From CBDBJR01 sp965206445 (GTDB taxonomy: Bacteria; Pseudomonadota; Gammaproteobacteria; Arenicellales; Poriferihabitantaceae): a stretch of 64,000 bases of DNA. The notes under the pieces were generated by a model that worked only from the letters and a program-made list of their open reading frames with translations, was not told the DNA's origin and searched no databases. A program made the translations under genes and the position numbers. The first letter of the stretch is position 1; every line of letters begins with the position of its first letter. Positions 16,268 through 25,428 of this stretch are shown in pieces. The DNA is taken from NCBI GenBank assembly GCA_965206445.1, contig CBDBJR010000002.1:682001-746000 (forward strand), read 5' to 3'.

Positions 16268-16966
16268 ATGGTCGATGACAATGTAGATGACGATTTGGAT
16301 TTGTCGGCGCTGTCCGATGAAGAGCTGGTCGAGCAGATGCACGATGATTTGTACGACGGTCTGCGCGACGAGATCGTTGAGGGCACTGAGATTCTGCTGC
16401 AGCGCGGCTGGGCCCCGACCAAAGTGCTGGATGAGGCGCTGGTTGAGGGTATGCGCATTGTCGGGATTGATTTTCGTGACGGCATTTTGTTTGTCCCCGA
16501 GGTGCTGATGTCGGCCAATGCGATGAAGGGCGGCATGCACATCCTGCGCCCGCTATTGGCCGAAACCGGCGCCCAGCCGATTGGCAAGATCGTGATTGGC
16601 ACGGTCAAGGGCGATATCCACGATATTGGCAAAAATCTGGTGGCGATGATGCTGGAGGGCGCCGGGTTCGAGGTGATTGATCTGGGCATCGATAACGCGG
16701 TCGAGAGCTACCTGAAGGCGATTGAAGAGCATCAGCCCGATATTCTGGGCATGTCCGCGCTGCTGACCACGACCATGCCGTATATGAAAGTGGTGATCGA
16801 TACGCTGGTCGAGAAGGGCATCCGGGACGACTATATCGTGCTGGTTGGCGGGGCGCCGTTGAATGAGGAGTTTGGGCTGGCGATCGGCGCCGATGCGTAT
16901 TGCCGCGATGCCGCGGTTGCGGTGGAAACGGCAAGTGCTAAAATAGCCGAGAAACGCGCCGCCTGA
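16268..16966 (+). CDS. corrinoid protein of a methyltransferase system (MtbC/MtgC-like)
   Basis: The carrier that shuttles a methyl group on cobalamin between two methyltransferases. The 232-residue product has an acidic N-terminus, a helical cap domain (about 20-100) and a Rossmann-like B12 domain from about 105. The base-off/His-on motif D-x-H-x2-G is present as DIHDIG at 116-121, followed by GKNLVAMMLEGAGFEV. Nearest described types are the dimethylamine, glycine betaine and methanol corrinoid proteins. It opens a five-gene plus-strand operon; the next gene follows after 24 bp. Confidence 0.9.
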   Translation: MVDDNVDDDLDLSALSDEELVEQMHDDLYDGLRDEIVEGTEILLQRGWAPTKVLDEALVEGMRIVGIDFRDGILFVPEVLMSANAMKGGMHILRPLLAETGAQPIGKIVIGTVKGDIHDIGKNLVAMMLEGAGFEVIDLGIDNAVESYLKAIEEHQPDILGMSALLTTTMPYMKVVIDTLVEKGIRDDYIVLVGGAPLNEEFGLAIGADAYCRDAAVAVETASAKIAEKRAA

Positions 16967-16990
16967 CGGCCGTATTGAGGGGGGGCATCG

Positions 16991-17608
16991 ATGCAAACCC
17001 AGACCGAACGCCTGTTGATTATCGCCTGCGGTGCGCTGGCGCACGATCTGATCAGGGTAAAGCGGTTGAACCGCTGGGAGCACATGGATGTGCAATGTCT
17101 GCCGGCGGATTATCACAATAAACCGCAGTTGATTCCGGCGGCAGTGGAGAAAAAAATCCGGCAAAACCGGGCGCACTACACCCGCATCTATGTCGGCTAT
17201 GCCGATTGCGGCACCGGCGGGCTACTCGATGCCGTGCTGGAGCGGGAGCAGGTCGAACGGCTGCCCGGCGCGCATTGCTACGAAATGTTCGCCGGCAGCG
17301 CGCAGTTTGATCAGCTGCACGAAGCCGAAATCGGGACGTTTTATCTGACCGATTATCTGGCGCAGCATTTCGATCGGCTGATCATCCGCGGGCTGGGGCT
17401 GGACCGGCATCCCGAACTCAAAGCGGACTATTTCAGGCACTATAAAAAGCTGGTCTATCTGGCGCAGCTGGAGGATGAAAAAATCGCCGCCGCCGCACGG
17501 GCGGCGGCCGAGTATCTCGGTCTGGAATATCAGCTGGTGGCGACCGGTGATCACGGGTTGCACCGTGCGCTGCATGTGCGGCTGGGTACACCGGCAGCGC
17601 CCGCTTGA
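16991..17608 (+). CDS. DUF1638 family protein
   Basis: A 205-residue protein of the DUF1638 type, recognised by LLIIACGALAHDLI at the start, conserved HNKPQLIP and YADCGTGG, and MFAGSAQF. DUF1638 genes are repeatedly neighbours of corrinoid methyltransferase systems, but their biochemical role is not established. The Cys-containing blocks suggest metal or corrinoid handling (inference). A strong GAGGGGGG ribosome binding site precedes the ATG. It sits between the corrinoid protein and the small gene at 17654. Confidence 0.85.
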   Translation: MQTQTERLLIIACGALAHDLIRVKRLNRWEHMDVQCLPADYHNKPQLIPAAVEKKIRQNRAHYTRIYVGYADCGTGGLLDAVLEREQVERLPGAHCYEMFAGSAQFDQLHEAEIGTFYLTDYLAQHFDRLIIRGLGLDRHPELKADYFRHYKKLVYLAQLEDEKIAAAARAAAEYLGLEYQLVATGDHGLHRALHVRLGTPAAPA

Positions 17609-17653
17609 TGCGGCGGCATCGTTGCCTGTTTTATCAAATATTCCCGCATCCGC

Positions 17654-17950
17654 ATGGCCAAACTGATCACCGTGTACTGGTGCGATATTCCGGCTCAGGT
17701 TATCGCCAAAGCGGGGCGCCAAAGCGCCAAAATCGTATTGCACAAGCGGTTTTCCGCAGCCATTGACCAGGCGGCGATGCGGGCCGGCAAAAGCGGCACC
17801 GACGCCTATCTGGAAGCGTGGCGGCGGGTCAGTGTCGCTTGCGACGATGATCTTCAGGCCGTGGCGGCCGCGGCGGCAGAGCAGTTGGAGCGTGACTACC
17901 CGCCGGCGCGTTTGCTGGCGCTGGCGCGCAATCAGGGCAGCGAACCGTAA
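17654..17950 (+). CDS. 'virulence factor' family small protein (PF13769-like)
   Basis: A 98-residue soluble protein, MAKLITVYWCDIPAQVIAK at the start and an Ala-rich helical middle. It resembles the family named 'virulence factor', whose members I recall lying beside methyl-THF:corrinoid methyltransferases in non-pathogens. The context here, inside a corrinoid operon, points to an accessory of methyl transfer and not to virulence. The ATG is 45 bp after the DUF1638 stop. Confidence 0.75.
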   Translation: MAKLITVYWCDIPAQVIAKAGRQSAKIVLHKRFSAAIDQAAMRAGKSGTDAYLEAWRRVSVACDDDLQAVAAAAAEQLERDYPPARLLALARNQGSEP

Positions 17951-18076
17951 ATACGATGGCAGGCCGCGGCCGGCAAGCGGCGGCTTTTATCATTCACCGT
18001 TCTTTTATCATGCACCGTTTAATCGTTCCGTTCGCCGATCGTCTGATCGACAATATCCACTACCAGAGTAAAAAAC

Positions 18077-18982
18077 ATGACCTCGACCATTATCAGTTCA
18101 GCCACCAGAGAGCTAAAAATCGGCTTTGATCAGCCGTTTGTGATCATCGGTGAGCGCATCAATCCGACCGGCCGCAAAATTCTGGCCGAAGAAATGCGCA
18201 ACGGCGACTATAGCCGGGTTGAACGCGACGCGCTGGCGCAGGTCGCTGCCGGCGCGCGCATGCTGGATGTGAACGCCGGCATCCCGTTGGCGGATGAGCC
18301 GCGCATCCTGGCCGAATCGATCAAACTGGTGCAGTCGGTTACCGACGTGCCGTTGTCGATAGATTCTTCGATTGTCGCGGCGCTGGAGGCCGGCCTCGAG
18401 GCCTATCAGGGCAAGGCGCTGTTGAATTCGGTTACCGGTGAGGACGAGCGGCTGGAGGCCGTGCTGCCGCTGGTCGCCCGCTATAACTGCGCGGTGGTGG
18501 CGATCTCGAACGACGAGGCCGGGATTTCCGAAAACCCGGATGACCGCTTCGAGGTGGCGAAAAAAATCGTGCAGCGGGCGGCGGATCATGGCATCCATTA
18601 CAGCAATATCGTGGTCGATCCGCTGGTCATGCCGGTGGGGGCCATCAACAGCGCCGGCCGGCAAGTGCTGCATCTGGCCAAGCGGCTGCGTGAAGAGCTG
18701 CACGTCAATACCACCTGCGGGGCGTCGAATTTCAGCTTCGGCATCCCGAACAGAAAAGGCATGGACGCGCATTTTTTGAGTATGGCCATCGGCGCCGGCC
18801 TGACGTCGGCGATCACCAACCCGATGCACGACGACGTGATGCAGAGCATTATGGCGGCCAATGTCATCATGGGGCATGACCGAAATTGTGCCGAGTGGCT
18901 GAAGAAATACCGTCAGCCCGTCGCCGAGGGTGACGTCGTGTCCGATAGAAGAAGGCGCAGCGGCTGCCGCCGCCGGGCGTAG
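18077..18982 (+). CDS. methyltetrahydrofolate:corrinoid methyltransferase (pterin-binding TIM barrel)
   Basis: Expected to move the methyl group between the corrinoid protein and tetrahydrofolate. The 301-residue product belongs to the dihydropteroate synthase-like family: VIIGERINPTGRK (about 22-34), DVNAGIPLADEP, LSIDSS, LLNSVTGE, and the Asn-rich NTTCGASNFSFGIPNR. These are the elements of MtrH/MtgA/AcsE-type enzymes. The last ~20 residues are a run of Arg and Ser without family resemblance, probably a read-through tail. Operon neighbours on both sides support the assignment; direction of methyl flow is inferred to be towards THF. Confidence 0.9.
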   Translation: MTSTIISSATRELKIGFDQPFVIIGERINPTGRKILAEEMRNGDYSRVERDALAQVAAGARMLDVNAGIPLADEPRILAESIKLVQSVTDVPLSIDSSIVAALEAGLEAYQGKALLNSVTGEDERLEAVLPLVARYNCAVVAISNDEAGISENPDDRFEVAKKIVQRAADHGIHYSNIVVDPLVMPVGAINSAGRQVLHLAKRLREELHVNTTCGASNFSFGIPNRKGMDAHFLSMAIGAGLTSAITNPMHDDVMQSIMAANVIMGHDRNCAEWLKKYRQPVAEGDVVSDRRRRSGCRRRA

Positions 18983-19029
18983 TTTTCGCCGCTCGGTCGC
19001 GCCTTGCTATCCGGGTTGAGCAGTCGCGG

Positions 19030-21042
19030 ATGAATACAGTCCACGTCATTTTTACCCCTTCCGGCAAACGCGGCCGGATTGCCGTCGGCACATCGGTGCT
19101 GCAAGCGGCGCAGCAGCTGGGGGTGGATCTGGACACCGTTTGCGGCGGTCGCGGTATCTGTGATCGCTGTCAGATCGATCAGAGTGTCGGCCAGTTTGCC
19201 AAATTCGGCGTGCATTCGAGCGGCGATCACCTGAGCCCCTTGAGCGCCGATGAAAAGGCGTTTTTCCCCGTCGGCACACCGCCGACCCGGCGGCTCGGAT
19301 GCCAGGCCAGGCTGCTCGGCGACGCGGTGATCGACGTGCCGCCTGAAAGTCAGGTGCACCGGCAGGTGGTGCGCAAACGATCGGAGGTCGAGATCGGCAC
19401 GGTCAATCCGGTCGTCCGCCTGTATTACGTCGAGGTGCCCGAACCAAACATGCACGACCCGAGCGGTGACTTGCAGCGCCTGCTCGATGCGCTGGAATTC
19501 GAATGGGAGCTGACGCAGTTGCGCTGTGATTTTTCGGTGCTGGTCGGGTTGCAGGCGGCGCTGCGCCAAGGCGATTGGAAGGTGACCGCCGCAGTGCATC
19601 AGGGGAGTGATTTGATTGCGGTCTGGCCGGGGTTGAAAACCGATACGTACGGCATCGCGGTCGATATCGGCTCAACCACGATTGCGGCGCATTTGTGCCA
19701 CCTGAGCACCGGCGAAGTGCTGGCCTCGGTCGGTCGAATGAATCCGCAGATTCGGTTTGGTGAAGATTTGATGAGCCGGGTTTCCTACGTCATGATGCAC
19801 CCCGGTGGCGAGCGGGATATGACCGCGGCCGTGCGCTCGGCGCTGCAGGGGCTGATGGAAGAAGTGACCGCCACCGCCGGAGTTGTGCTGCACGACGTGC
19901 TGGATATGACGCTGGTCGGCAACCCGGTGATGCACCATTTGCTGCTGGGGATCAATCCGGTCGAACTGGGCGGCGCGCCGTTTGCGCTGGCCACCGATCA
20001 AGCGGTCAATATCCAGGCGGAGGAAATCGGACTCCACGCGCACAGCGGCACACGGGTGTACGTGCTGCCGTGCATCGCCGGCCACGTTGGCGCCGATGCC
20101 GCCGCCGCCACGTTATCCGAAGCGCCGTATGACCGCGATGAGTTGACCTTGCTGGTTGATGTGGGCACCAATGCCGAGCTGGTGCTGGGCAATCGCAGCA
20201 GCATGGTCGCGGCGTCGAGCCCTACCGGGCCGGCTTTCGAGGGCGCCCAGATCAGCGGCGGGCAGCGCGCTGCTCCCGGTGCGATCGAGCGCGTGCGCAT
20301 CGACCGCGACACGCTCGAACCGGTATTCCGGATCATCGGCAGTGATCTGTGGTCCAATCAGCCGGAGTTCGCGCAGGCCGTTCGGCAAACCGGTATCACC
20401 GGCATTTGCGGCTCCGGTATTATCGAGGTCATTGCGGAGCTGTTTCTGGCCGGCATCATCAAGTCCGACGGCACCATCGACGGCCGCCGGGCGACCGCCA
20501 CGCCGCGCCTCGTGCGGCAGGACAAAACGTTCGCCTATGTGCTGCACGATCAGGCCGGGGTGCGCGTGTTGATTACGCAAAACGACGTGCGCGCGATCCA
20601 GCTGGCCAAAGCGGCGCTGTCTGCCGGCGCACGGCTGCTGCTGGATAAGCTGGGAGCGGAGCGGCCCGACCGGATTCGACTGGCGGGGGCGTTTGGCGCG
20701 CATATCGATGTCAAGTATGCGATGGTGCTTGGCATGCTCCCCGACTGTCGGCTGGAACAGGTCAGCTCAGCCGGCAATGCCGCCGGCACCGGGGCCACCA
20801 TTGCCCTGCTGAACCGGGATGCCCGATTGGAAATCGAAGCTGTGGTCAAGCGGATTCGCAAGGTCGAGACCGCGGTCGAGGCCAGATTCCAGGACTACTT
20901 CGTCGATGCACTGGCGATCCCCCACAAGACGGCGGAATATCATTATCTCAGGCAGGCGGTCGATTTGCCGGCGCCGAGCGTTGGCGCCGCTGCAAGCGAG
21001 CAGCGCGGCACCCGTCAGCGTCGGCGCAAGCGCCGCGCCTGA
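19030..21042 (+). CDS. RamA-like corrinoid reductive activator (2Fe-2S ferredoxin + ASKHA ATPase)
   Basis: Reactivates corrinoid proteins oxidised to cob(II)alamin, using ATP to drive reduction. The 670-residue product has an N-terminal plant-type ferredoxin domain with cluster cysteines 38, 44, 47 and 91 (CGGRGICDRC, then RLGC). A linker follows, and then the ASKHA domain of the DUF4445 family starts near 210 (YGIAVDIGSTTIAAHL), with VDVGTNAELVLG and SPTGPAFEGAQISGG phosphate-binding segments. It closes the operon. A C-terminal basic tail (RQRRRKRRA) is unusual. It is convergent with pta. Confidence 0.92.
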   Translation: MNTVHVIFTPSGKRGRIAVGTSVLQAAQQLGVDLDTVCGGRGICDRCQIDQSVGQFAKFGVHSSGDHLSPLSADEKAFFPVGTPPTRRLGCQARLLGDAVIDVPPESQVHRQVVRKRSEVEIGTVNPVVRLYYVEVPEPNMHDPSGDLQRLLDALEFEWELTQLRCDFSVLVGLQAALRQGDWKVTAAVHQGSDLIAVWPGLKTDTYGIAVDIGSTTIAAHLCHLSTGEVLASVGRMNPQIRFGEDLMSRVSYVMMHPGGERDMTAAVRSALQGLMEEVTATAGVVLHDVLDMTLVGNPVMHHLLLGINPVELGGAPFALATDQAVNIQAEEIGLHAHSGTRVYVLPCIAGHVGADAAAATLSEAPYDRDELTLLVDVGTNAELVLGNRSSMVAASSPTGPAFEGAQISGGQRAAPGAIERVRIDRDTLEPVFRIIGSDLWSNQPEFAQAVRQTGITGICGSGIIEVIAELFLAGIIKSDGTIDGRRATATPRLVRQDKTFAYVLHDQAGVRVLITQNDVRAIQLAKAALSAGARLLLDKLGAERPDRIRLAGAFGAHIDVKYAMVLGMLPDCRLEQVSSAGNAAGTGATIALLNRDARLEIEAVVKRIRKVETAVEARFQDYFVDALAIPHKTAEYHYLRQAVDLPAPSVGAAASEQRGTRQRRRKRRA

Positions 21043-21180
21043 TCGGCTGTCGGCTGCTGGCGGGGCGGCCGAAGCGACAAAAAAACCGACGATAATCTCA
21101 TCGGAGCTGGCTGCCGACTGCACCGCTGTTGCCTGCCGGTCGCGGTTACTTGATGGCTGCTTTTGATTGCGTGTATGCCG

Positions 21181-22194
21181 TCACCGATTGATTTGCGCCT
21201 GTACTGCGGTGACCGCAATCAGGTCATAGATATCGGCCATGCTGCACCCCCGCGACAGGTCATTTACCGGTTGTCTGAGCCCTTGCAGGATCGGCCCGAT
21301 GGCTTTGACGCCGCCGATGTGCTGCGCGATTTTATAGCCGATGTTGCCGGCGTACAAATCGGGGAAAATAAAAATATTGGCCGGCGCGTGGGCGCCCAGG
21401 TCCGGCGCTTTGGCGTGCAGAATATCCGGCCTGACTGCGGCGTCGAACTGCACTTCCGTCAGCAGCGCCAGCTGCGGCTCGGTGCGGGCGATGATCCGGC
21501 CGGCCTGTTTGATTTTGTCGATGCTGGCGTGGCTGGCGCTGCCGGCGGTCGAAAATGACAGCAGCGCCACTGTCGGCGTCAGGCCCAATAGCTGCCGGGC
21601 GGTGTTGGCGGTGTCCATCGCAATGGTCGCCAGCTGCTCCGCATCCGGGTCGATTACCAGCGCGCAGTCCGCATACAATGCAATCCCCCGGATCGCCTGA
21701 TGCGGCAGGCTGTGCTGCATCAGAAAAAAGCTCGAGACCAGCTTGCTGTCGGCGTGTTGGCCGATCGTTTGCAGGGCGCTGGAGATCACCCGCTGCGTGG
21801 TGTGAACGGCGCCGGCGACACAGCCGTCGGCGTCGCCGGTGCGCAGCATCAGGTGGGCGAAGGTCAGCGGCTGGCCGGCTTTATGCAGCGCGCGCTCGCG
21901 CGGCATGTCCCGACCGGTTTTGTCTCGCCGGAGCGTCTGTAGTGTGTGGACACAGGCCCGCCGTCGGTCGCTGTCGGTGGCCGGGTCGATTATCTCCAGC
22001 CCATCCAGGCTGATGTGCCGTTCGCGCGCGGTGCGTTGAATGTGCTCCGGTTTGCCGAGCAGTTTGATGGTGGCAATGCCGGTGCTGACGGCTTTTGCCG
22101 CCGCCGCCAGAATGCGCGCATCTTCGCCCTCGGGCAGGACAATCGTGCGGCGCTGCGCCCTGGCTTTTTCGATCAGACCGGCGAGCAGCGTCAT
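21181..22194 (-). CDS. pta: phosphate acetyltransferase
   Basis: Converts acetyl phosphate and CoA to acetyl-CoA. The 337-residue, single-domain PTA_PTB form shows RTIVLPEGEDARILAAA at the start, DGCVAGAVHTT, SFSTAGSASH and the C-terminal AGNIGYKIAQ with PILQGLRQPVNDLSRG. It is the last gene of ald-xsc-pta; Xsc directly upstream releases acetyl phosphate, so this enzyme completes sulfonate carbon assimilation. The short form without the N-terminal DRTGG domain fits dedicated use with Xsc. Confidence 0.93.
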   Translation of the reverse strand: MTLLAGLIEKARAQRRTIVLPEGEDARILAAAAKAVSTGIATIKLLGKPEHIQRTARERHISLDGLEIIDPATDSDRRRACVHTLQTLRRDKTGRDMPRERALHKAGQPLTFAHLMLRTGDADGCVAGAVHTTQRVISSALQTIGQHADSKLVSSFFLMQHSLPHQAIRGIALYADCALVIDPDAEQLATIAMDTANTARQLLGLTPTVALLSFSTAGSASHASIDKIKQAGRIIARTEPQLALLTEVQFDAAVRPDILHAKAPDLGAHAPANIFIFPDLYAGNIGYKIAQHIGGVKAIGPILQGLRQPVNDLSRGCSMADIYDLIAVTAVQAQINR

Positions 22195-22261
22195 GGCCGG
22201 ATGCGCCGCCGCCTCAGCCCGCTTGGCGGCACGTGAGCCGACGGCACTGGTCGCGCCAAAA

Positions 22262-24034
22262 CTACACGTAATCCCGATATTTTTTCAGATGGCGCACCGG
22301 TTTGGAGAGCGCATCGCGCCGGAAAGGATCGCCCAGCTCACGGCTGCACATGATTTCGAGCACGCAGGTTTTGCCCTGGTTCATCTGCATATCGACGGCT
22401 TTCTCCAGCGCCGGGCCGACCTCTTCCAGGCGCTCCACGCGCACCCCCTCCGCACCCATGGATTGGGCGATGAGGCTGAAATTTTCCTGCCCGGACTGGT
22501 TTAGTTCGGCGGCAACGAAGCGCCGCCCGTAGAAATCGACCTGATTTTTTTTCTCCGCCCCCCATTGCCGGTTATGAAATACCACGCCGGTCACCGGGAT
22601 GTTGTGCCGCACTGCGGTGAGGATTTCGACCATGCTCATCGCCCATGCACCATCGCCGGAATAGGCGATCGCCGGGCGCTCGGGGGCGGCGCATTTGGCC
22701 CCGATCACGGTCGGCAGCGCGTAGCCGCAATTGCCGAAACTCATCGGCGCCAGCAGGCTGCGCCCGCGCTCGAAGCGCAGGTAGCTGTTGGCCACGGCGT
22801 TGATGTTGCCGATATCGGTAGAGACCATGGCATCCCCGGGCAGCGCCTTTTCCAGCTCGCGCAATACCTGCCGCGGATGCAGCCAGCCGCCCGGCTGCTG
22901 CGCCTGGGCCTGGATCATGTCCCGGCTGTAGTCGTCTTGTTCATGCAGCCATTCATCCAGCTCTTGTTCCCACGCGGCTTTGGCGGCGGCAATCTCGTCC
23001 GCTCGCCGCTTCCGGCTGTCGTCGCAGGCCAGGGTTTTGTCCGCCAGCCGGGCCAGGATTGCCTGCGCCGCCGCGCCGGCATCGCCGCAGACGCCGACGT
23101 TGATTTTTTTCACCAGGCCGAGCATTTTGTAGTCGGCATCCACCTGGATGATCTGCGCCTGTTGCGGCCAGTAATCGAGGCCATACTGCGGCAGGGTGCC
23201 GAACGGCCCGAGGCGGGAACCCAGCGCAAGCACCACGTCCGCCTGGCTGATCAGCTTCATGGCCGCTTTTGAGCCCTGATAGCCCAGCGGGCCGGCCCAT
23301 AAGGGATGGCTGGCGGGGAAGGAGTCATTGTGCAGGTAGCTGTTGGCGACCGGCGCCCCGAGGCGCTCGGCCAGTTTGACGCAATCGTCAATGGCGTCGG
23401 CCATCACCACGCCGCCGCCGGACAAAATCACCGGAAACGCCGCCTGCGCCAGCAGCTCAGCGGCCTGATCCAGGGCCTGGGTGCCGCCCGGGCCGCGATC
23501 CAGCCGCATCGGCTGTGGAATCTGCACGTCGATCTCGCCATAGAAATAATCGCGCGGAATGTTCAACTGGGTTGGCCCGATGTCCGACATCGCGCGGTCG
23601 AAACAGCGGCCGGTAAATTCCGCTATCCGGCTCGGGTGATTGACGTGGCCCTGATATTTGACGAACTCCTGAAACATCGGCAATTGGTTGGCCTCCTGAA
23701 ACCCGCCCAGCCCGATGCCCATGGTGCCGGTTTCGGGGGTGATCATGACCACCGGTGAATGCGCCCAATACGCCGCCGCAATGGCGGTGACGCAGTTGCT
23801 GACCCCGGGGCCGTTCTGGCCGATGCAGACCCCGTGCCGACCGCTGACGCGCGCATAGCCGTCCGCCATGTGGGCCGCGCCCTGTTCGTGCACCACCGAA
23901 ATCAGGCGAATGCCGGCGGGTTCGAAAATATCCATCGCGTCCATAAAGGCGGAGCCCATGATGCCGAATATCTCGGTTACACCATTGGCCGCCAGGGTTT
24001 CGACAAAGGCTTCACTGGGGGTCATTTTTGCCAT
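22262..24034 (-). CDS. xsc: sulfoacetaldehyde acetyltransferase
   Basis: A thiamine-diphosphate enzyme that cleaves sulfoacetaldehyde with phosphate to sulfite and acetyl phosphate. The 590-residue product has the ThDP-enzyme layout: N-terminal Pyr domain with the catalytic Glu in VVHEQGAAHMADGYARV, middle domain, and C-terminal PP domain with the GDG motif in AYSGDGAWAMSMVE. Segments such as GIMGSAFMDAMDIFEPAGI and the C-terminal CSRELGDPFRRDAL are those of Xsc and not of acetolactate synthase. GAGGAAATAAAAG precedes the ATG. Sulfite oxidation/export and taurine uptake genes are not in the window. Confidence 0.94.
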   Translation of the reverse strand: MAKMTPSEAFVETLAANGVTEIFGIMGSAFMDAMDIFEPAGIRLISVVHEQGAAHMADGYARVSGRHGVCIGQNGPGVSNCVTAIAAAYWAHSPVVMITPETGTMGIGLGGFQEANQLPMFQEFVKYQGHVNHPSRIAEFTGRCFDRAMSDIGPTQLNIPRDYFYGEIDVQIPQPMRLDRGPGGTQALDQAAELLAQAAFPVILSGGGVVMADAIDDCVKLAERLGAPVANSYLHNDSFPASHPLWAGPLGYQGSKAAMKLISQADVVLALGSRLGPFGTLPQYGLDYWPQQAQIIQVDADYKMLGLVKKINVGVCGDAGAAAQAILARLADKTLACDDSRKRRADEIAAAKAAWEQELDEWLHEQDDYSRDMIQAQAQQPGGWLHPRQVLRELEKALPGDAMVSTDIGNINAVANSYLRFERGRSLLAPMSFGNCGYALPTVIGAKCAAPERPAIAYSGDGAWAMSMVEILTAVRHNIPVTGVVFHNRQWGAEKKNQVDFYGRRFVAAELNQSGQENFSLIAQSMGAEGVRVERLEEVGPALEKAVDMQMNQGKTCVLEIMCSRELGDPFRRDALSKPVRHLKKYRDYV

Positions 24035-24154
24035 CTTTTATTTCCTCGGAGAATCATAAAAAAAAAATACTACCGGGCGCCGATGTGCCGGCTGCCGATA
24101 GTCCATACAATTGGTTGCTGCGTTATGGCTGGGGTGCGCCTGCGCGGTTTGCCC

Positions 24155-25273
24155 TCAGGCGCGCAAGGCGACCGCCGCTTCGACGTGGGGGTAGCCGAGC
24201 TCCTCCGCCACCTTGCGGTGCGTCACGTTGCCGGCATGCACGTTCAGCCCGTTCAACAGATGCGGGTCGTCGAGCAGGGCCTGCCGGACGCCCTTGTCGG
24301 CCAATTGAAGCGCATACGGCAGCGTGGCATTGTTGAGCGCGTCGGTAGCGGTTCGCGGTACCCCGCCCGGCATGTTGGCGACGCAATAATGCACCACGTC
24401 GTCAACCACATAGGTCGGCTTGGCGTGGGTGGTGGCATGCGACGTTGCAAAGCAGCCGCCCTGGTCGATGGCGACATCAACGACCACCGCTCCCGGCTTC
24501 ATCTGCCGCACCATTTCCGCGGTCACCAGCCGGGGCGCTTCGGCACCCGGGATCAAGACGCCGCCAATCACCAGGTCGGCTGTCAGCACGTGCCTTTCCA
24601 CCGCGTCTGTGGTCGAGAAAATCGTGTTCGTATTGCGGCCAAACTGCCGCCAATGCGCTTCCAGGGCCTCCGGGTTGTTGTCGATAACCCAGACGTCGGC
24701 GCCCATGCCAACGGCAATGTGGGCCGCATGGGTGCCGACCACGCCGCAGCCGAGGATGACCGCTTTGGCCGGGTTGACACCGGGGGCGCCGCCGAGCAGC
24801 ATGCCGCGGCCACCCTGCGGCTGTTCCAGATGATGCGCGCCGACTTGAATCGACATGCGGCCGGCGACCCGGGACATCGGCGCCAGCAGCGGCAGCCCGC
24901 CGCGCGCCGAGGTGACCGTTTCGTACGCGATACAGGTCGCGCCGCCGGCCACCAGATCGCGGGTTTGCTCCGGGTCGGGGGCGAGGTGCAGATAGGTGTA
25001 TAAAGTCTGGCCCGGGCGCAGCTGGGCGCGCTCATCGGGCTGCGGCTCTTTGACCTTGATAATCAGGTCGGCGGTGGCAAAGATTTCTGCGGCGGTATCG
25101 ACCACGGCGGCACCGGCCGCCGTGTAGGCGCTGTCGTCGGCGCCAATGCCGTTGCCGGCGCGGGTCTCCACGATTACCGTGTGCCCGTGCCGGACCAGTT
25201 CCCGCACGCTCGGGGGCGACAGGCCGACCCGATATTCGTGGTTTTTGATTTCTTTGGGGATGCCGACTCGCAT
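24155..25273 (-). CDS. ald: alanine dehydrogenase
   Basis: NAD-dependent interconversion of alanine and pyruvate with ammonia. The start is set at 25273, giving MRVGIPKEIK as in the family (372 residues); the frame upstream to 25351 is low-complexity. With this start the known active-site residues fall exactly in place: Arg15, Lys75 (KVKEP) and His96 (LYTYLHLAPD). The NAD-binding GCGVVGTHAA lies near 175-185. In taurine pathways Ald regenerates the pyruvate used by taurine:pyruvate aminotransferase, which explains its position 120 bp ahead of xsc; the aminotransferase gene itself is not here. Confidence 0.94.
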   Translation of the reverse strand: MRVGIPKEIKNHEYRVGLSPPSVRELVRHGHTVIVETRAGNGIGADDSAYTAAGAAVVDTAAEIFATADLIIKVKEPQPDERAQLRPGQTLYTYLHLAPDPEQTRDLVAGGATCIAYETVTSARGGLPLLAPMSRVAGRMSIQVGAHHLEQPQGGRGMLLGGAPGVNPAKAVILGCGVVGTHAAHIAVGMGADVWVIDNNPEALEAHWRQFGRNTNTIFSTTDAVERHVLTADLVIGGVLIPGAEAPRLVTAEMVRQMKPGAVVVDVAIDQGGCFATSHATTHAKPTYVVDDVVHYCVANMPGGVPRTATDALNNATLPYALQLADKGVRQALLDDPHLLNGLNVHAGNVTHRKVAEELGYPHVEAAVALRA

Positions 25274-25353
25274 GGTTGTTTGATCTGGTGGTGTTTGATC
25301 TGGTGGTGGCTGGCGTACCCGCGCCTGGCCCGGATTTTCGATGGAGCTCAATC

Positions 25354-25428
25354 TGACGTCAATAGCAGGCGGATTATAGAGATTTCGACTGATTTTTCCA
25401 GTCCGGTATAATACCGATTCTGACGTCA
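25354..25428. promoter_or_regulatory. candidate operator pair in ald/Nudix divergent region
   Basis: Two identical palindromes TGACGTCA (25354-25361 and 25421-25428), each preceded by C, lie 67 bp apart. Between them are a TATAAT on the minus strand (25378-25373, towards ald) and one on the plus strand (25407-25412, towards the Nudix gene). No good -35 accompanies either, which would fit an activator. The regulator is unknown. Confidence 0.4.

Noticed and set aside
15953..16540. 195-residue minus-strand frame before the corrinoid gene
   Set aside because: It combines the antisense of the corrinoid gene start with the phosphoribosyltransferase-derived repeat; no independent coding signal.
23759..25003. 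414-residue plus-strand frame opposite xsc and ald
   Set aside because: It spans two well-identified minus-strand genes and their gap, has shadow-type composition, and resembles no family.
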